A stretch of DNA of 64,000 nucleotides from Erwinia_E haradaeae_C. Its GTDB lineage: Bacteria > Pseudomonadota > Gammaproteobacteria > Enterobacterales > Enterobacteriaceae. The notes below the pieces were generated by a model. It was not told the origin of the DNA. It made no database searches and was given only the letters and a program-made list of their open reading frames with translations. Positions 19,464 through 29,552 of the stretch are shown here, in pieces. The stretch's first letter is position 1. The number at the start of each line of letters is the position of its first letter. The DNA is taken from positions 868,001-932,000 of the forward strand of contig NZ_LR217735.1 in NCBI RefSeq assembly GCF_900698995.1. The letters run 5' to 3'. A program made the translations under genes and the position numbers.

Positions 19464-20579
19464 GTGATTATTATTAGATACCTAGTTAGGGAAATACTTA
19501 AAACCCAAATAACTATCTTATTTATTCTGCTCTTAGTTTTCTTTTGTCAGAAACTAGTAAAAATATTAGGGTCCGCGGTAGAAAATGATATCCCGATTGA
19601 TATAGTTATTACAGGACTGGCTCTTGGTATACCAATTATGACGCAGCTAATCCTGCCGTTGAGTTTAGTTTTAGCTATTTTAATTACACTAGGCAGGCTA
19701 TACACTAACAACGAAATTATCGTGATGCATGCTTGTGGTCTAAATAAACACGTGTTAATGCAAGCCTCCATGGTAATCATACTTTTAAATATATTTATAG
19801 CATCTGTTAACAGTGGCTGGATAGGACCCTGGTCTGCAGGATATCAATATAGGCTCATACAAAATACAAAAATGACTCTTAGCGCAAAATCATTAATTCC
19901 AGGTCAATTTCAAAGATCAGCTGATGGAAACATAGTGTTCTTTGTTGAAAAAATCAAAGATAACATTTTTCAAAAAATCTTTCTTATACAATTACAGAAA
20001 AAGAGGCACAGTCAACCTTATATTATTACTGCAGAATATGGGCAAATTAATCGCAGAAAAGATGGCGCTCAAATCATTACATTAAATAACGGGGCACAAT
20101 TCGAAGGAACTGCATTACTTTGTAATTTTCGGGTGACACATTTTAAAAACTATCAAGCAATAATTTACCCTCCACGCATCAACCAAACAATTTATCATGC
20201 CGAACAAATGAGCTTGCCTGTTCTGTGGTATTCTAATATAAAAAAACCTGACTACCACAGTGAATTGCACTGGCGTTTAACACTTATTTTCTCAGTGTTT
20301 GTTATGGGGCTGATCGTTATTCCACTGAGTGGGGTCAATTCTAAACATGGACGCTTACTTTCAATGTTACCAGCGATTCTTTTATATCTCATCTTCTTTT
20401 TGCTACAAAGCTTAATGCAGTCTAGTGGTAAAAAGGGTTTTATAAACCCCGCGATCTCAATGTGGTTAATTAACCTTACCTATTTATGTATAGGTATAAT
20501 ATTAAATGTGTGGGATACTATGCCAATGCGTCGACTTCGTGAGCGCTTTATCCGAAAAGATGTAATTTTAAATGCTTAA
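19464..20579 (+). CDS. lptF: LPS export permease LptF
   Basis: One of two transmembrane subunits of the LptB2FG transporter, which extracts LPS from the inner membrane and feeds it to the Lpt bridge. The 371-residue product has six predicted membrane segments in two groups (about 10-125 and 275-355) around a large periplasmic domain. It opens MIIIRYLVREILKTQ and ends with the LNVWDTMPMRRLRERF region, both as in E. coli LptF (366). The start is GTG at 19464; the overlapping ATG at 19462 is out of frame. Its stop overlaps lptG by eight bases. In E. coli pepA is the divergent neighbour; here pepA is far away at 63.5 kb. Confidence 0.95.
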   Translation: MIIIRYLVREILKTQITILFILLLVFFCQKLVKILGSAVENDIPIDIVITGLALGIPIMTQLILPLSLVLAILITLGRLYTNNEIIVMHACGLNKHVLMQASMVIILLNIFIASVNSGWIGPWSAGYQYRLIQNTKMTLSAKSLIPGQFQRSADGNIVFFVEKIKDNIFQKIFLIQLQKKRHSQPYIITAEYGQINRRKDGAQIITLNNGAQFEGTALLCNFRVTHFKNYQAIIYPPRINQTIYHAEQMSLPVLWYSNIKKPDYHSELHWRLTLIFSVFVMGLIVIPLSGVNSKHGRLLSMLPAILLYLIFFLLQSLMQSSGKKGFINPAISMWLINLTYLCIGIILNVWDTMPMRRLRERFIRKDVILNA

Positions 20580-21663
20580 TATACTTGATAAGTATATTTG
20601 TAAAACAATATTTTATAATATTCTTGCAACACTCTTTGTATTAGTATCTCTTTCTAGTGTAATTAAATTTGTCGATCAATTAAGAAAAATCGGACAAGGA
20701 ACATATACTGCACTTGGTGCTATGATATATACAACCTTTAGTATACCTAAAGATATTGAGTTATTTTTTCCAATGGGGGCACTATTAGGAGCATTAATAG
20801 GATTGGGCACCCTTACGCAAAATAGAGAACTAATTGCAATGCAAGCATTGAGTTTTACTCGTGTAAAAATTGCAAAATCAGTAATGACAATTACTATTCC
20901 TCTTATATTTATTATGATGGTTATCAGTGAATTTATTGCTCCTATAGGAGAGCAAATAGCACATAACTATAGAGACAACAAGCTAATGAATACAACACTT
21001 AGCCTTAATCAAATGGGAGTATGGGCCAAAGATAATGAAAATTTTGTATTTATTAAACACATTTATAGATCTAATTATATTTTCGGCCTTACTATTTATT
21101 GCTTTGGTCAAAGTTTTGATAAAAACAGACCTCTTCAAATTATAAAATATGCAAAATCTGCTAAATATAACACAAATAAAAAATTTTGGATATTAGAACA
21201 AGTTGATCAAGCTGATTTTAGAAATATAAAACAAATTAAACATACTTATGCACTACATCAAAATTGGCGTACTTCTATCATACCTGAAAAACTACAAATA
21301 ATTGCTCTTAATCCAGAGACATTATCAATTAGAGGGCTATATAGTTATACGAAGTACTTTCAGCAAACCGGCCAAGTCAGTATGCGTTATAGATTTAATC
21401 TATGGAGAAAAATTTTTGACCCCTTATCTTTAATGGTAATGATTTTAATGGCAATATCATTCCTTTTTGGCCCATTTCAAGATATAACAATAAACATTAA
21501 AATAGTTATAGGTGTTATTTTAGGTTTTGTATTTTACGTTCTAAATCAACTCTTTGGACTACTTAGTGTAATCTGTCACATCCATCCCCTTTTAGGTGCT
21601 TTGCTTCCAAGCATAATATTTTTTACTATTAGTCTTGTAATATTGGTGGCATGGAAACAATAA
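20572..21663 (+). CDS. lptG: LPS export permease LptG
   Basis: Partner of LptF in the inner-membrane LPS exporter. The 363-residue protein has six membrane segments and a periplasmic beta-jellyroll between the third and fourth. Family features include the N-terminal LDKYICKTIFYNI, the coupling-helix region LTQNRELIAMQALS and FVDQLRKIGQGTY. E. coli LptG has 360 residues. Its ATG lies within the end of lptF, indicating coupled translation. Together with msbA, lpxK and the waa genes it shows that LPS is still made and exported. Confidence 0.95.
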   Translation: MLNILDKYICKTIFYNILATLFVLVSLSSVIKFVDQLRKIGQGTYTALGAMIYTTFSIPKDIELFFPMGALLGALIGLGTLTQNRELIAMQALSFTRVKIAKSVMTITIPLIFIMMVISEFIAPIGEQIAHNYRDNKLMNTTLSLNQMGVWAKDNENFVFIKHIYRSNYIFGLTIYCFGQSFDKNRPLQIIKYAKSAKYNTNKKFWILEQVDQADFRNIKQIKHTYALHQNWRTSIIPEKLQIIALNPETLSIRGLYSYTKYFQQTGQVSMRYRFNLWRKIFDPLSLMVMILMAISFLFGPFQDITINIKIVIGVILGFVFYVLNQLFGLLSVICHIHPLLGALLPSIIFFTISLVILVAWKQ

Positions 21664-22239
21664 AAGAAATATCAAACATATAAAAACACTTTTTTTCTAA
21701 CCTTATGAAATAGATTAATATTAATATAAAATATAACCTTACATAAGATCTCTAATATAAAACGCTCAGACTGATTAACTCCATAATATAATCATAATAA
21801 GCGGATAATGTTTTAGGCACTCTTAAGAATTTCTGATATAAATACAACTTATGATATATAATACTATTCATATTAAGAAGATACTATCTATGTTATTATA
21901 ATAATAAAATTTTAGTATTACTTGGATATTAAGATTATTTTTGTTATTTTACTCATTATGGTAATCAGAAGTAAGATGCTGACTGTATAAATTTTTCTAA
22001 TTACTGAAAATTTCTGTAATTATATTTACTGATCTGATGAGATAAAATTCTTTATAAATTAAGCGAGCTATCTCTCACAAGAGACTTATTTAGCATTGAC
22101 GCTATAAAAATAAATATAATACATTTATATAAAAATATTTATTACTTATCTAGCTGAACAGGAGCATTATCAAAAAATTATTTGATATGTCATTCTTGCT
22201 ATACTATTTTCTTTAGTTGAGATATCAAGCAATATATTT
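21664..22239. other. Gap between lptG and holB 3' ends
   Basis: A convergent gap of about 0.6 kb. Apart from the hairpin at the holB end (22240-22270), no gene, RNA or repeat was recognised. Confidence 0.5.
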
Positions 22240-22270
22240 TTATAAAGATTAAAATCATTAATCTTTATAA
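22240..22270 (-). terminator. 13-bp hairpin overlapping the holB stop codon
   Basis: TTATAAAGATTAA (22240-22252) and its exact complement (22258-22270) are separated by five bases. The right arm includes the holB stop codon at 22258-22260 and its last codons. It could end the holB transcript, but it lacks a downstream run of Ts on the minus strand, so an mRNA-stability role is equally possible. Confidence 0.35.
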
Positions 22271-23244
22271 TGAGAAATATCATATTCCCACTGTAATAAT
22301 TGTTCTGTTAACAATAACTCACAGTTGATTCCTGAAATTGTTAACAACCTATATCGACATATCATCCATTGGCGCATACTATCATTAAGTATATTTATTG
22401 GTAACCGTTTTGCAATATCAATCACTAACGATGTTTGATCTATATTACTAATAAACTGCATTGCACCTTGAGTCCACTTTGCTGCATCAAGCAATAAAGA
22501 GCATAACCATTCTATACATCTAATTGTATTATTCTGATATAGTATTGGTAATAAACTCAATATATCACCATCAATGGCTTTAAAAAAAGCATTGCATATT
22601 TGTAAGCGATGCTTCCAGCATGACTCTGATAATAATTCTAACGCTTTAACCGGCGCCCCAAAAGATAAACGAAGCGCTACATTATGTTTTTGCATATCCG
22701 AAGGATGATGACGATGTAACCACATCAGACTTAACTTTTTATCAGGAACAGATAATTTCCATACAACACAGCGATTACGTAATGTCTCTAACAAATAATC
22801 AGAGTCATGAAGATAAAGAACAAACCAAGTATTAGCAGGTGGCTCTTCTATGACTTTTAATAATGCATTAGAAGCAGAATCTGTTAATTGATGTGCTTCT
22901 AACAAACAACACACCTTAGCGCCACCTAAACTAGCATGATGATACAATTTTTCTTTAATTTTACGAACACTATCAATACCAATAGTATTCTGACCTTTTT
23001 GTGATTCTAGATGATATAAATCAGGATGATTTCCAGAAATCATTAACTGACAAGAATGACATTTTCTGCAACTTTTTATTTCTTGTGGTTGATGGCACAT
23101 CAACCATCTCTCTATTGCTCGAACTAACAATTTAGAGCCTATGCCAGGTACAGATTGAATTAATAACGCATGATGTCCACGATTTAATATATATTGCGTA
23201 AGTATTTGACGATAACTATCATTCAACCAAGGGTACCAGTGCAT
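22258..23244 (-). CDS. holB: DNA polymerase III delta' subunit
   Basis: Clamp-loader subunit that helps place the beta clamp on DNA. The 328-residue product (E. coli 334) begins MHWYPWLNDSYRQ, has the degenerate P-loop SVPGIGSK expected of a non-hydrolysing delta', and the zinc site Cys50...Cys59, Cys62, Cys65. The SRC-like motif appears as NRC in LETLRNRCVVW, and ALLKVIEEPPANTWF is intact. In enterics tmk precedes holB; here the upstream 1 kb has no readable gene. It is flanked by gaps on both sides. Confidence 0.94.
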   Translation of the reverse strand: MHWYPWLNDSYRQILTQYILNRGHHALLIQSVPGIGSKLLVRAIERWLMCHQPQEIKSCRKCHSCQLMISGNHPDLYHLESQKGQNTIGIDSVRKIKEKLYHHASLGGAKVCCLLEAHQLTDSASNALLKVIEEPPANTWFVLYLHDSDYLLETLRNRCVVWKLSVPDKKLSLMWLHRHHPSDMQKHNVALRLSFGAPVKALELLSESCWKHRLQICNAFFKAIDGDILSLLPILYQNNTIRCIEWLCSLLLDAAKWTQGAMQFISNIDQTSLVIDIAKRLPINILNDSMRQWMICRYRLLTISGINCELLLTEQLLQWEYDISHYKD

Positions 23245-23767
23245 TACTATTCCTATCTTTAACTAATTTATTTTTATATTTTGTAGATACAATTACATTA
23301 CACAAACCTATGACTACAAAAGTAGTATATTAATCACTTGGACTGAAATTATAGCAATCGAAGAACACTAAACTCATATTTACTGATCAAATATTAAGTG
23401 TTCAAAAATACACAACTTTTTCTAGATTGACATAATTTTATGCTCATGTAATTTCTTTAAGGGTTGCAAGAAAAACCTAGAATACGCTATCTATCTACAA
23501 TATTAGGCACTTACTGACTGATTAACATCTTTAAGTCTTCTGGCTTCTAGTGATGATCTACTATTTTCTTCATGCCTTAATGCATGAAAAATTTCTGTAA
23601 TTTATAGATGAGCAATAAATTCTAAAATCTTTATGTTGATAAATTATAAGATGTATCATGCATGATGTAATGATGTAAACATTAAATATTTCTTACCATC
23701 TATATTAAATCTTAATACCTTAATAACACATCGGTGTCTCATGGAAAAATTGAGCCTTAAATAAAAT

Positions 23768-23800
23768 GACAATCCAACATATGATAAAAGTTGGATTGTC
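23768..23800 (-). terminator. 11-bp GC-containing hairpin
   Basis: GACAATCCAAC (23768-23778) pairs exactly with GTTGGATTGTC (23790-23800) across an 11-base loop. Read on the minus strand it is followed by ATTTTAT. It is unusually G+C-rich for this intergenic DNA. The octamer AAAATGAC occurs on both sides of it. It could be a distal terminator of rpmBG or a leftover of an eroded gene. Confidence 0.4.
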
Positions 23801-24085
23801 CAAAATGACATACACTATAATTTATAATAAAAATTACCTTAAACGTTTAGTAAAACTAAACAACTAATTTTATCTCATTAGAAATTAACCTAATCGGAGA
23901 TCTTTAACCTCCTGCTGTTCTATATCGAAAATATTAATTAAATTTTCTATCTAACACAAACTTACTGAGTTACATTAAATGCTATAACCTGTCATTTTAT
24001 ATACAAATTATACCTACAAACATACAATTTTATATTAATTAAATCATTTATAGCACCTATATATCACCCCTGTGATAATATTGCG

Positions 24086-24123
24086 ATACAAAACATACAT
24101 ATATAAATATGTATGTTTTGTAT
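24086..24123. terminator. 17-bp perfect hairpin downstream of rpmG
   Basis: ATACAAAACATACATAT (24086-24102) is exactly complementary to 24107-24123 with a four-base loop. It lies about 130 bp past the rpmG stop on the minus strand. No T-run follows on either strand, so Rho-independent action is uncertain, but a stem this long would stabilise the 3' end. Confidence 0.45.
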
Positions 24124-24255
24124 AAGAAACATATATAATTAGCGTACTAATTTTAAGCATAAAGTATAGTATATATATATATTTAATAATACTTGATAAA
24201 ATCAATCAATATTTGGTGAATATTATCAAAATATTTATGTGTTACGATGAATTCA

Positions 24256-24423
24256 TTATTTAATCTTTGCCTCTTTATAAATCACATGTTGACGCACTAT
24301 TGGATCAAATTTTTTTAATTCTAATTTTTCAGCTTTATTTCGTTTATTTTTTGTAGTTGTATAAAAATGGCCTGTACCAGCAGATGAAATCATCTTAATT
24401 ATCTCGCGAACTCCTTTTGCCAT
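24256..24423 (-). CDS. rpmG: 50S ribosomal protein L33
   Basis: A 55-residue protein of the large subunit. It begins MAKGVREIIKMISSAGTG and contains HFYTTTKNKRNKAEKLELKK, almost identical to E. coli L33 (55 residues). It lacks the zinc-binding cysteines, as in enteric L33. AAGGA lies about seven bases before the ATG. It starts 23 bp after rpmB and is the second gene of rpmB-rpmG. Confidence 0.97.
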   Translation of the reverse strand: MAKGVREIIKMISSAGTGHFYTTTKNKRNKAEKLELKKFDPIVRQHVIYKEAKIK

Positions 24424-24446
24424 ATTAAAAATCCTTCTATTAATAT

Positions 24447-24683
24447 TTAATGTTTATGACCATTTTGTCTTAAATTAGACAAAATTGTTTCGATGCCATT
24501 TTTATCGATAATACGAATACCTTTTGCGGATAAACGTAGTTTAATAAAGCGTTTTTCATTTTCAACCCAAAATCGATGCAAGTGCAGATTTGGAAGAAAG
24601 CGACGCTTTGTTGCATTCATTGCGTGCGAACGATTGTGTCCAGTCATGGGACGCTTTCCAGTAACTTGACAGACATTTGACAT
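24447..24683 (-). CDS. rpmB: 50S ribosomal protein L28
   Basis: A 78-residue large-subunit protein, the same length as in E. coli. It begins MSNVCQVTGKRPMTGHNRSH and includes NATKRRFLPNLHLHRFWV. GGAG lies about eight bases upstream of the start. It heads rpmB-rpmG; the radC and mutM genes that flank this pair in E. coli are not seen nearby. Confidence 0.97.
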   Translation of the reverse strand: MSNVCQVTGKRPMTGHNRSHAMNATKRRFLPNLHLHRFWVENEKRFIKLRLSAKGIRIIDKNGIETILSNLRQNGHKH

Positions 24684-26045
24684 ATTGATATCTCCATAGC
24701 TCTACATAAAACTTAATATAGATTCACTAATCTATATTAAGTTTTATAAATTTTACTATTTTTAATCGCAAGATATATATCTTCTGTTTCTTTAAAAGAT
24801 TTGTAATATGTGTAATAAAAGCGTCTGTAAAAGACTGTTTATAAAATATTACTTTTAAGGCATTAAATAGAACCAAGAAAAGAAACTGCAATTGATTTAG
24901 TGTTGATTTTAATAGATTGAATGTTTAAAATATATTAATCTATATTTATTTGTAATGAATACTTACTCTATAAGTAATTTGTATAAAATCATTATAATTA
25001 ATATACAAAATCATACAATAAAAAATAAAAAAATAATATTATTATTTCATTAATTTATTTATCTGTTTGTAATAATACTCTCTAAAAATACTATATGAAA
25101 TATAGAAATAATATTCTCATATTACAATAAATATATATGATCACATAATAAAAATTAATATGAATTAAATTACGTTAAAATACGATAATAAATAAATATT
25201 TTATATTTTTAATAACATTACTAAAATATCAAAATAATTAAATATTTTCATGAATATAAAATATATAATATTTTTATATATAGAATTAAGATTCAAAATT
25301 TTTATAAAAAATAAACATATTGATTTATTAAAAGCTAAATACACCATACAGATTAACTGCAATCTCATTTAAGCGATCTTACTTAAAACTGATTAAATCA
25401 ATTAAAATAAAGTCTTAACTAGACCCAATCCTTGACATTTGACTTTCAATTTTAGAACTATTTAGAATCAGCATATCTCTATATTGACTAGAGGTTAATC
25501 AATACCAAGCTAGGTATACTTTAATATTTTACAATATTACACAATCTATCAAAGAGAAAATATACGATTTAATATATTCTCTCTAACAATATCAGCAGTA
25601 AGTTACCAATAAACACTGTTATCTAACTTGACGTTACTGACTTTCTATAGAAAGATAATAATCAGTATGTATACCATCATTATAGAAAAATATTATGTAA
25701 TAATGATAAAATTATTTAATAAAATTTAATCTTGTTAAGATAAATTGTCTTAATATAATAAAATCTTAGAATTATCTATACAAAAAAAATAAATAAGATA
25801 ATAAGATTCATAAAAATTATCAAATTATATAATAATACCAGATATTACCGTAAAATAAATATAAAACATCAAATATATCAAATCAGCGTATATTCTGAGT
25901 TACGTTTCTGAGAAAACTTAATTTTGATCAGATATATAATTTACTACTCAACAATTATTTGAGATATGCATCTTAGATTACTAAAAATGTAGATAACTGT
26001 CACACAACTTAAAAAATTCAGGATTTTCATACAATAAAAGATTAT
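24684..26045. other. Gene-free stretch upstream of rpmB
   Basis: About 1.4 kb, strongly A+T-rich between 24950 and 25330 and slightly less so around 25340-25650. No readable gene, RNA or long hairpin was found. The rpmB promoter should be at its left end. Confidence 0.5.
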
Positions 26046-27050
26046 TTAAAATTCCGTAATTAAACCAATACTATGATAAACCTTTTGTAATGTAATCTGA
26101 GCTTCACTTCGCGCTATCTGTGCCCCTTTTCGAATCACTTGTAAAAGAAAATCTTCATGGTTTCGATAATCATAGTATAATGCCTGAAATTTGATAAGCA
26201 TATTAGAAACTGTTTCTGCTGTTACAGTCTTAAGATAACTATATTGCTTATTATGAAACATAATCTCTAACTCTGTGATAGGGGTTTGGCTTATAACCGA
26301 TAAAATACTCAATAAATTAGAAACACCTGGCTTACCATTAAGATCATATCGCACTATTGGAGGATAGTCGTTATCAGTAATAGCGCGCTTAATTTTTTTT
26401 GTGACTGATTCAGGAGTTTCCAGAAGTGTAATAATATTACCTAGAACATGATCAGTTTTAGACATCTTTTTAGATGGTTCTAGTAACGACATAACACGTC
26501 CACCAAACTGTGGAAATATTGGTTCAGGTATTTGAAAAACATCACCATATAATCTATTAAAACGCTTAGCCACATGACGACTTAGTTCTAAGTGTTGCTT
26601 TTGGTCTTCTCCAATCGGCACTTTTGAGGCCTGATATAAGAGAATATCAGCTACCATTAGCACTGGATAATTAAATAAACCAGCATTAATATTCTCTTGA
26701 TAGCTCACTAATTTATCTTTAAATTGCGTCATTCTTTTTAACTCACCAAAAGAAGTATAACAATTTAAAATCCAGCTAAGCTGAGCGTGCTCAGACACAT
26801 GTGACTGAATAAAAATAATGCTTTTTTGTGGGTCAATACCACATGCCAAATAAAGTGCTATTGTATCTAATATAGCGTTACGCAACAATTCTGGATCTTT
26901 TCGCACAGTCAATGCATGCAGATCAACTATACAGTACATACACTGATACTTATCCTGCATCTTTACCCACTGACGCAGTGCCCCAATGTAATTTCCTAGA
27001 GTTAACTGACCGGACGGTTTTGCGCCGCTAAATACAATAGGTTTTTTCAT
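26046..27050 (-). CDS. trpS: Tryptophanyl-tRNA synthetase
   Basis: Charges tRNA-Trp, whose gene lies at 38.7 kb. The 334-residue class I enzyme has the E. coli length. Its HIGH-equivalent is PSGQLTLGNYIGAL near the N-terminus, GEDQKQHLELSR lines the active site, and the KMSKS loop reads KMSKT, an accepted variant. The start MKKPIVFSGAKPSG matches the family. In E. coli it closes the dam-rpe-gph operon; here it stands alone. Confidence 0.96.
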   Translation of the reverse strand: MKKPIVFSGAKPSGQLTLGNYIGALRQWVKMQDKYQCMYCIVDLHALTVRKDPELLRNAILDTIALYLACGIDPQKSIIFIQSHVSEHAQLSWILNCYTSFGELKRMTQFKDKLVSYQENINAGLFNYPVLMVADILLYQASKVPIGEDQKQHLELSRHVAKRFNRLYGDVFQIPEPIFPQFGGRVMSLLEPSKKMSKTDHVLGNIITLLETPESVTKKIKRAITDNDYPPIVRYDLNGKPGVSNLLSILSVISQTPITELEIMFHNKQYSYLKTVTAETVSNMLIKFQALYYDYRNHEDFLLQVIRKGAQIARSEAQITLQKVYHSIGLITEF

Positions 27051-27896
27051 ATAACTACCTAATATTTATTAATGAATCACTGCTCTGTTAAATATAAAGA
27101 CTACTGATTCTTACAAATCAAAAAACTCTTCCATAACAAACATAAAACTATACTTATATCTGCTATCAGAATGTCTTTATATTAGCTATATTAGCTTATA
27201 ATTTTGTTTAACCCATATTGCTGGTAACTCATGCTGATTATAAATAATTCTAACTAATCTTTTCAAAAAACAACTAGTGATAGTATATACTAAACAAACT
27301 TTAACTCTTAATTTATAATAGTTATTATATATTTTGGCGTCACTGAACTATAGTATTGTTCTTTACAAAATTCTCATTTTGTAAAAGATTGAACATATGA
27401 CTAAATATAGTATAAAATATTTTAGTAAAATTTTTTGAATAAAACCACTGTAAACAAAAACTTTTCTAATAATTTATTATACCTTAATTAAATGCGTCAA
27501 ACCCAAAAAAATAACAATATCGTTACATTACTTACTTTAGTATAGTTACTATATTGCACATTTTACTATAATATTATTAGACACTATAATTTAAAATCTG
27601 TGATATATAGCTATCTTTTGCATTATTTTTGAATGCATCACAGAATTATTATATTATTTTTATAAATATCATTTAAGATCTTTTATGTTATTAACATTTT
27701 ATAATACATGATCATCTAGATTACAATAGTTGAATACTGTATAAACAAGCTATATGAACAAACTGTATAATTACATTATAATAAGAAAATTTTAAAAACA
27801 TATCTATTCATATAAGAGCTATAATATACGCATTACAATGTCGATAATTACTATTGAACCTTCTATTTATATTTTAAAATGGATAAAATTTTTACT
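27051..27896. other. Divergent gap between trpS and metG
   Basis: About 0.85 kb. It must hold both promoters. No gene was recognised; mrp, divergent to metG in E. coli, is not readable here. Confidence 0.5.
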
Positions 27897-29552
27897 ATGA
27901 CTACAGTGAAAAAGGATATATTAGTAACATGTGCTTTACCGTATGCGAATGGCTCCATCCATCTAGGTCACATGTTTGAGCATATACAGGCGGATATTTG
28001 GGTACGCTATCAAAGACTGCGAGGCAAAAATGTATATTTTATCTGCGCTGATGATGCACATGGAACACCGGTTATGCTAAAAGCTAAAGCATTAGGAATT
28101 CCAACAGAAGAAATGATTGCACATATACATCATGAACATCAAATAGATTTCTTGAATTTTGAAATTAGCCATGATAATTACTACTCTACTCATAGTCAGG
28201 AAAATCATGATTTTTCTAAATATATCTACACGCGTTTAAAAGATGGCGGATTTATCAAAACTCAAGTGATCTCTCAGCTATATGATAATGAAATAGGTAT
28301 GTTTCTGCCTGATCGTTTTGTTCAAGGGACCTGTCCTTACTGTCAATCACTGGATCAATATGGTGATCATTGCGCAGTCTGTTCTGCAACATATAACTCT
28401 TCTGAATTAATTAATGCAAAATCTATATTATCTAATACTGTACCTATTTTGCGTTATTCAGAGCACTTTTTTTTTGATCTACCAAAATTTAGTAATTTTT
28501 TACAACAATGGATTCATTCAGGGGTTTTACAAGAAAAAGTCGCCCGTAAATTACAAGAGTGGTTTTGTGCTGGTCTTAAGCAATGGGATATTTCACGCGA
28601 TGCACCATATTTTGGCGTTGAAATCCCAAATGCACCAGGTAAGTACTTTTATGTTTGGTTAGATGCACCGATTGGCTATATAGCTTCATTTAAAAACTTA
28701 TGCCAAAAACGCACAGAGATTGACTTTGAGTCTTTTTGGAAAATCGATTCCAAAGCTAATCTTTATCATTTTATCGGTAAAGATATCATCTATTTTCATG
28801 GTCTATTTTGGCCAGCTATACTTGCTGGTAGTCAGCTACGTACTCCGACTAATCTCTTTGTGCACGGGCATATTACAGTGAATGGCACTAAAATGTCCAA
28901 GTCAAGGGGTACATTTATTACAGCTAAAGCATGGCTAAAATATTTTGACTCTGATAGTCTGAGATATTACTATGCATCCAAAATGTCATCAAATATTGAG
29001 GACGTGGATCTAAATCTTGAAGATATGATGCACCGTGTAAATAGCGATATTGTTAATAAGGTAGTTAATTTAGCTTCACGTACGGCATCTTTTATAAATC
29101 AACGCTTTTTAGGACAGTTATCTTCTGCTATTCCTGATCCTGAGCTTTATGAAACATTTGTTAATGCGTCTACTAGCATTGGTGATGCTTTTGATAAACG
29201 TGAATTTAGTCGTGCTATACGTAGCATCATGGCATTTACCGATATTGCAAATCGTTATATTGATGAACAAGCGCCATGGCATGTAGCAAAACAAATAGGT
29301 AGAGAGTCTGACTTGCACGATATTTGTTCAATGGGTATTAATCTATTCTACGTACTAATGAACTGGCTTAAACCAGTCACACCTACGCTTGCAAGACGCG
29401 CTGAACATTTTTTAAACTATTCACTGAGTTGGGAGAAAATCAAGCAACCCTTGTTAAATCATCATATTAATACATTTCAAATTTTATATTCTCGCATTGA
29501 GACTCAACAAATCCATAACCTAAATACTGATTTAAAAAGGGGGGAAATATAA
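27897..29552 (+). CDS. metG: Methionyl-tRNA synthetase, catalytic core only
   Basis: Charges initiator and elongator tRNA-Met. The 551-residue product has HIGH-type PYANGSIHLGH, the zinc knuckle CPYC...CAVC, the KMSKS loop (GTKMSKSRGTF) and the helical anticodon-binding domain. It stops where E. coli MetRS (677 residues) enters the linker to its C-terminal EMAP/Trbp111-like tRNA-binding and dimerisation domain, and nothing downstream reads as that domain. The E. coli fragment of about 551 residues is known to be an active monomer, so the gene is probably functional. The frame opens at 27879, but the family N-terminus MTTVKK begins at 27897. No strong ribosome site supports either. Confidence 0.95.
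   Translation: MTTVKKDILVTCALPYANGSIHLGHMFEHIQADIWVRYQRLRGKNVYFICADDAHGTPVMLKAKALGIPTEEMIAHIHHEHQIDFLNFEISHDNYYSTHSQENHDFSKYIYTRLKDGGFIKTQVISQLYDNEIGMFLPDRFVQGTCPYCQSLDQYGDHCAVCSATYNSSELINAKSILSNTVPILRYSEHFFFDLPKFSNFLQQWIHSGVLQEKVARKLQEWFCAGLKQWDISRDAPYFGVEIPNAPGKYFYVWLDAPIGYIASFKNLCQKRTEIDFESFWKIDSKANLYHFIGKDIIYFHGLFWPAILAGSQLRTPTNLFVHGHITVNGTKMSKSRGTFITAKAWLKYFDSDSLRYYYASKMSSNIEDVDLNLEDMMHRVNSDIVNKVVNLASRTASFINQRFLGQLSSAIPDPELYETFVNASTSIGDAFDKREFSRAIRSIMAFTDIANRYIDEQAPWHVAKQIGRESDLHDICSMGINLFYVLMNWLKPVTPTLARRAEHFLNYSLSWEKIKQPLLNHHINTFQILYSRIETQQIHNLNTDLKRGEI

Larger units (their letters stand above)
23245..24255. other. Gene-free stretch between holB and rpmG
   Basis: About 1 kb upstream of holB and downstream of rpmBG. 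Two hairpins (23768-23800 and 24086-24123) are listed separately. No remnant of tmk or other genes was readable. Confidence 0.5.
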
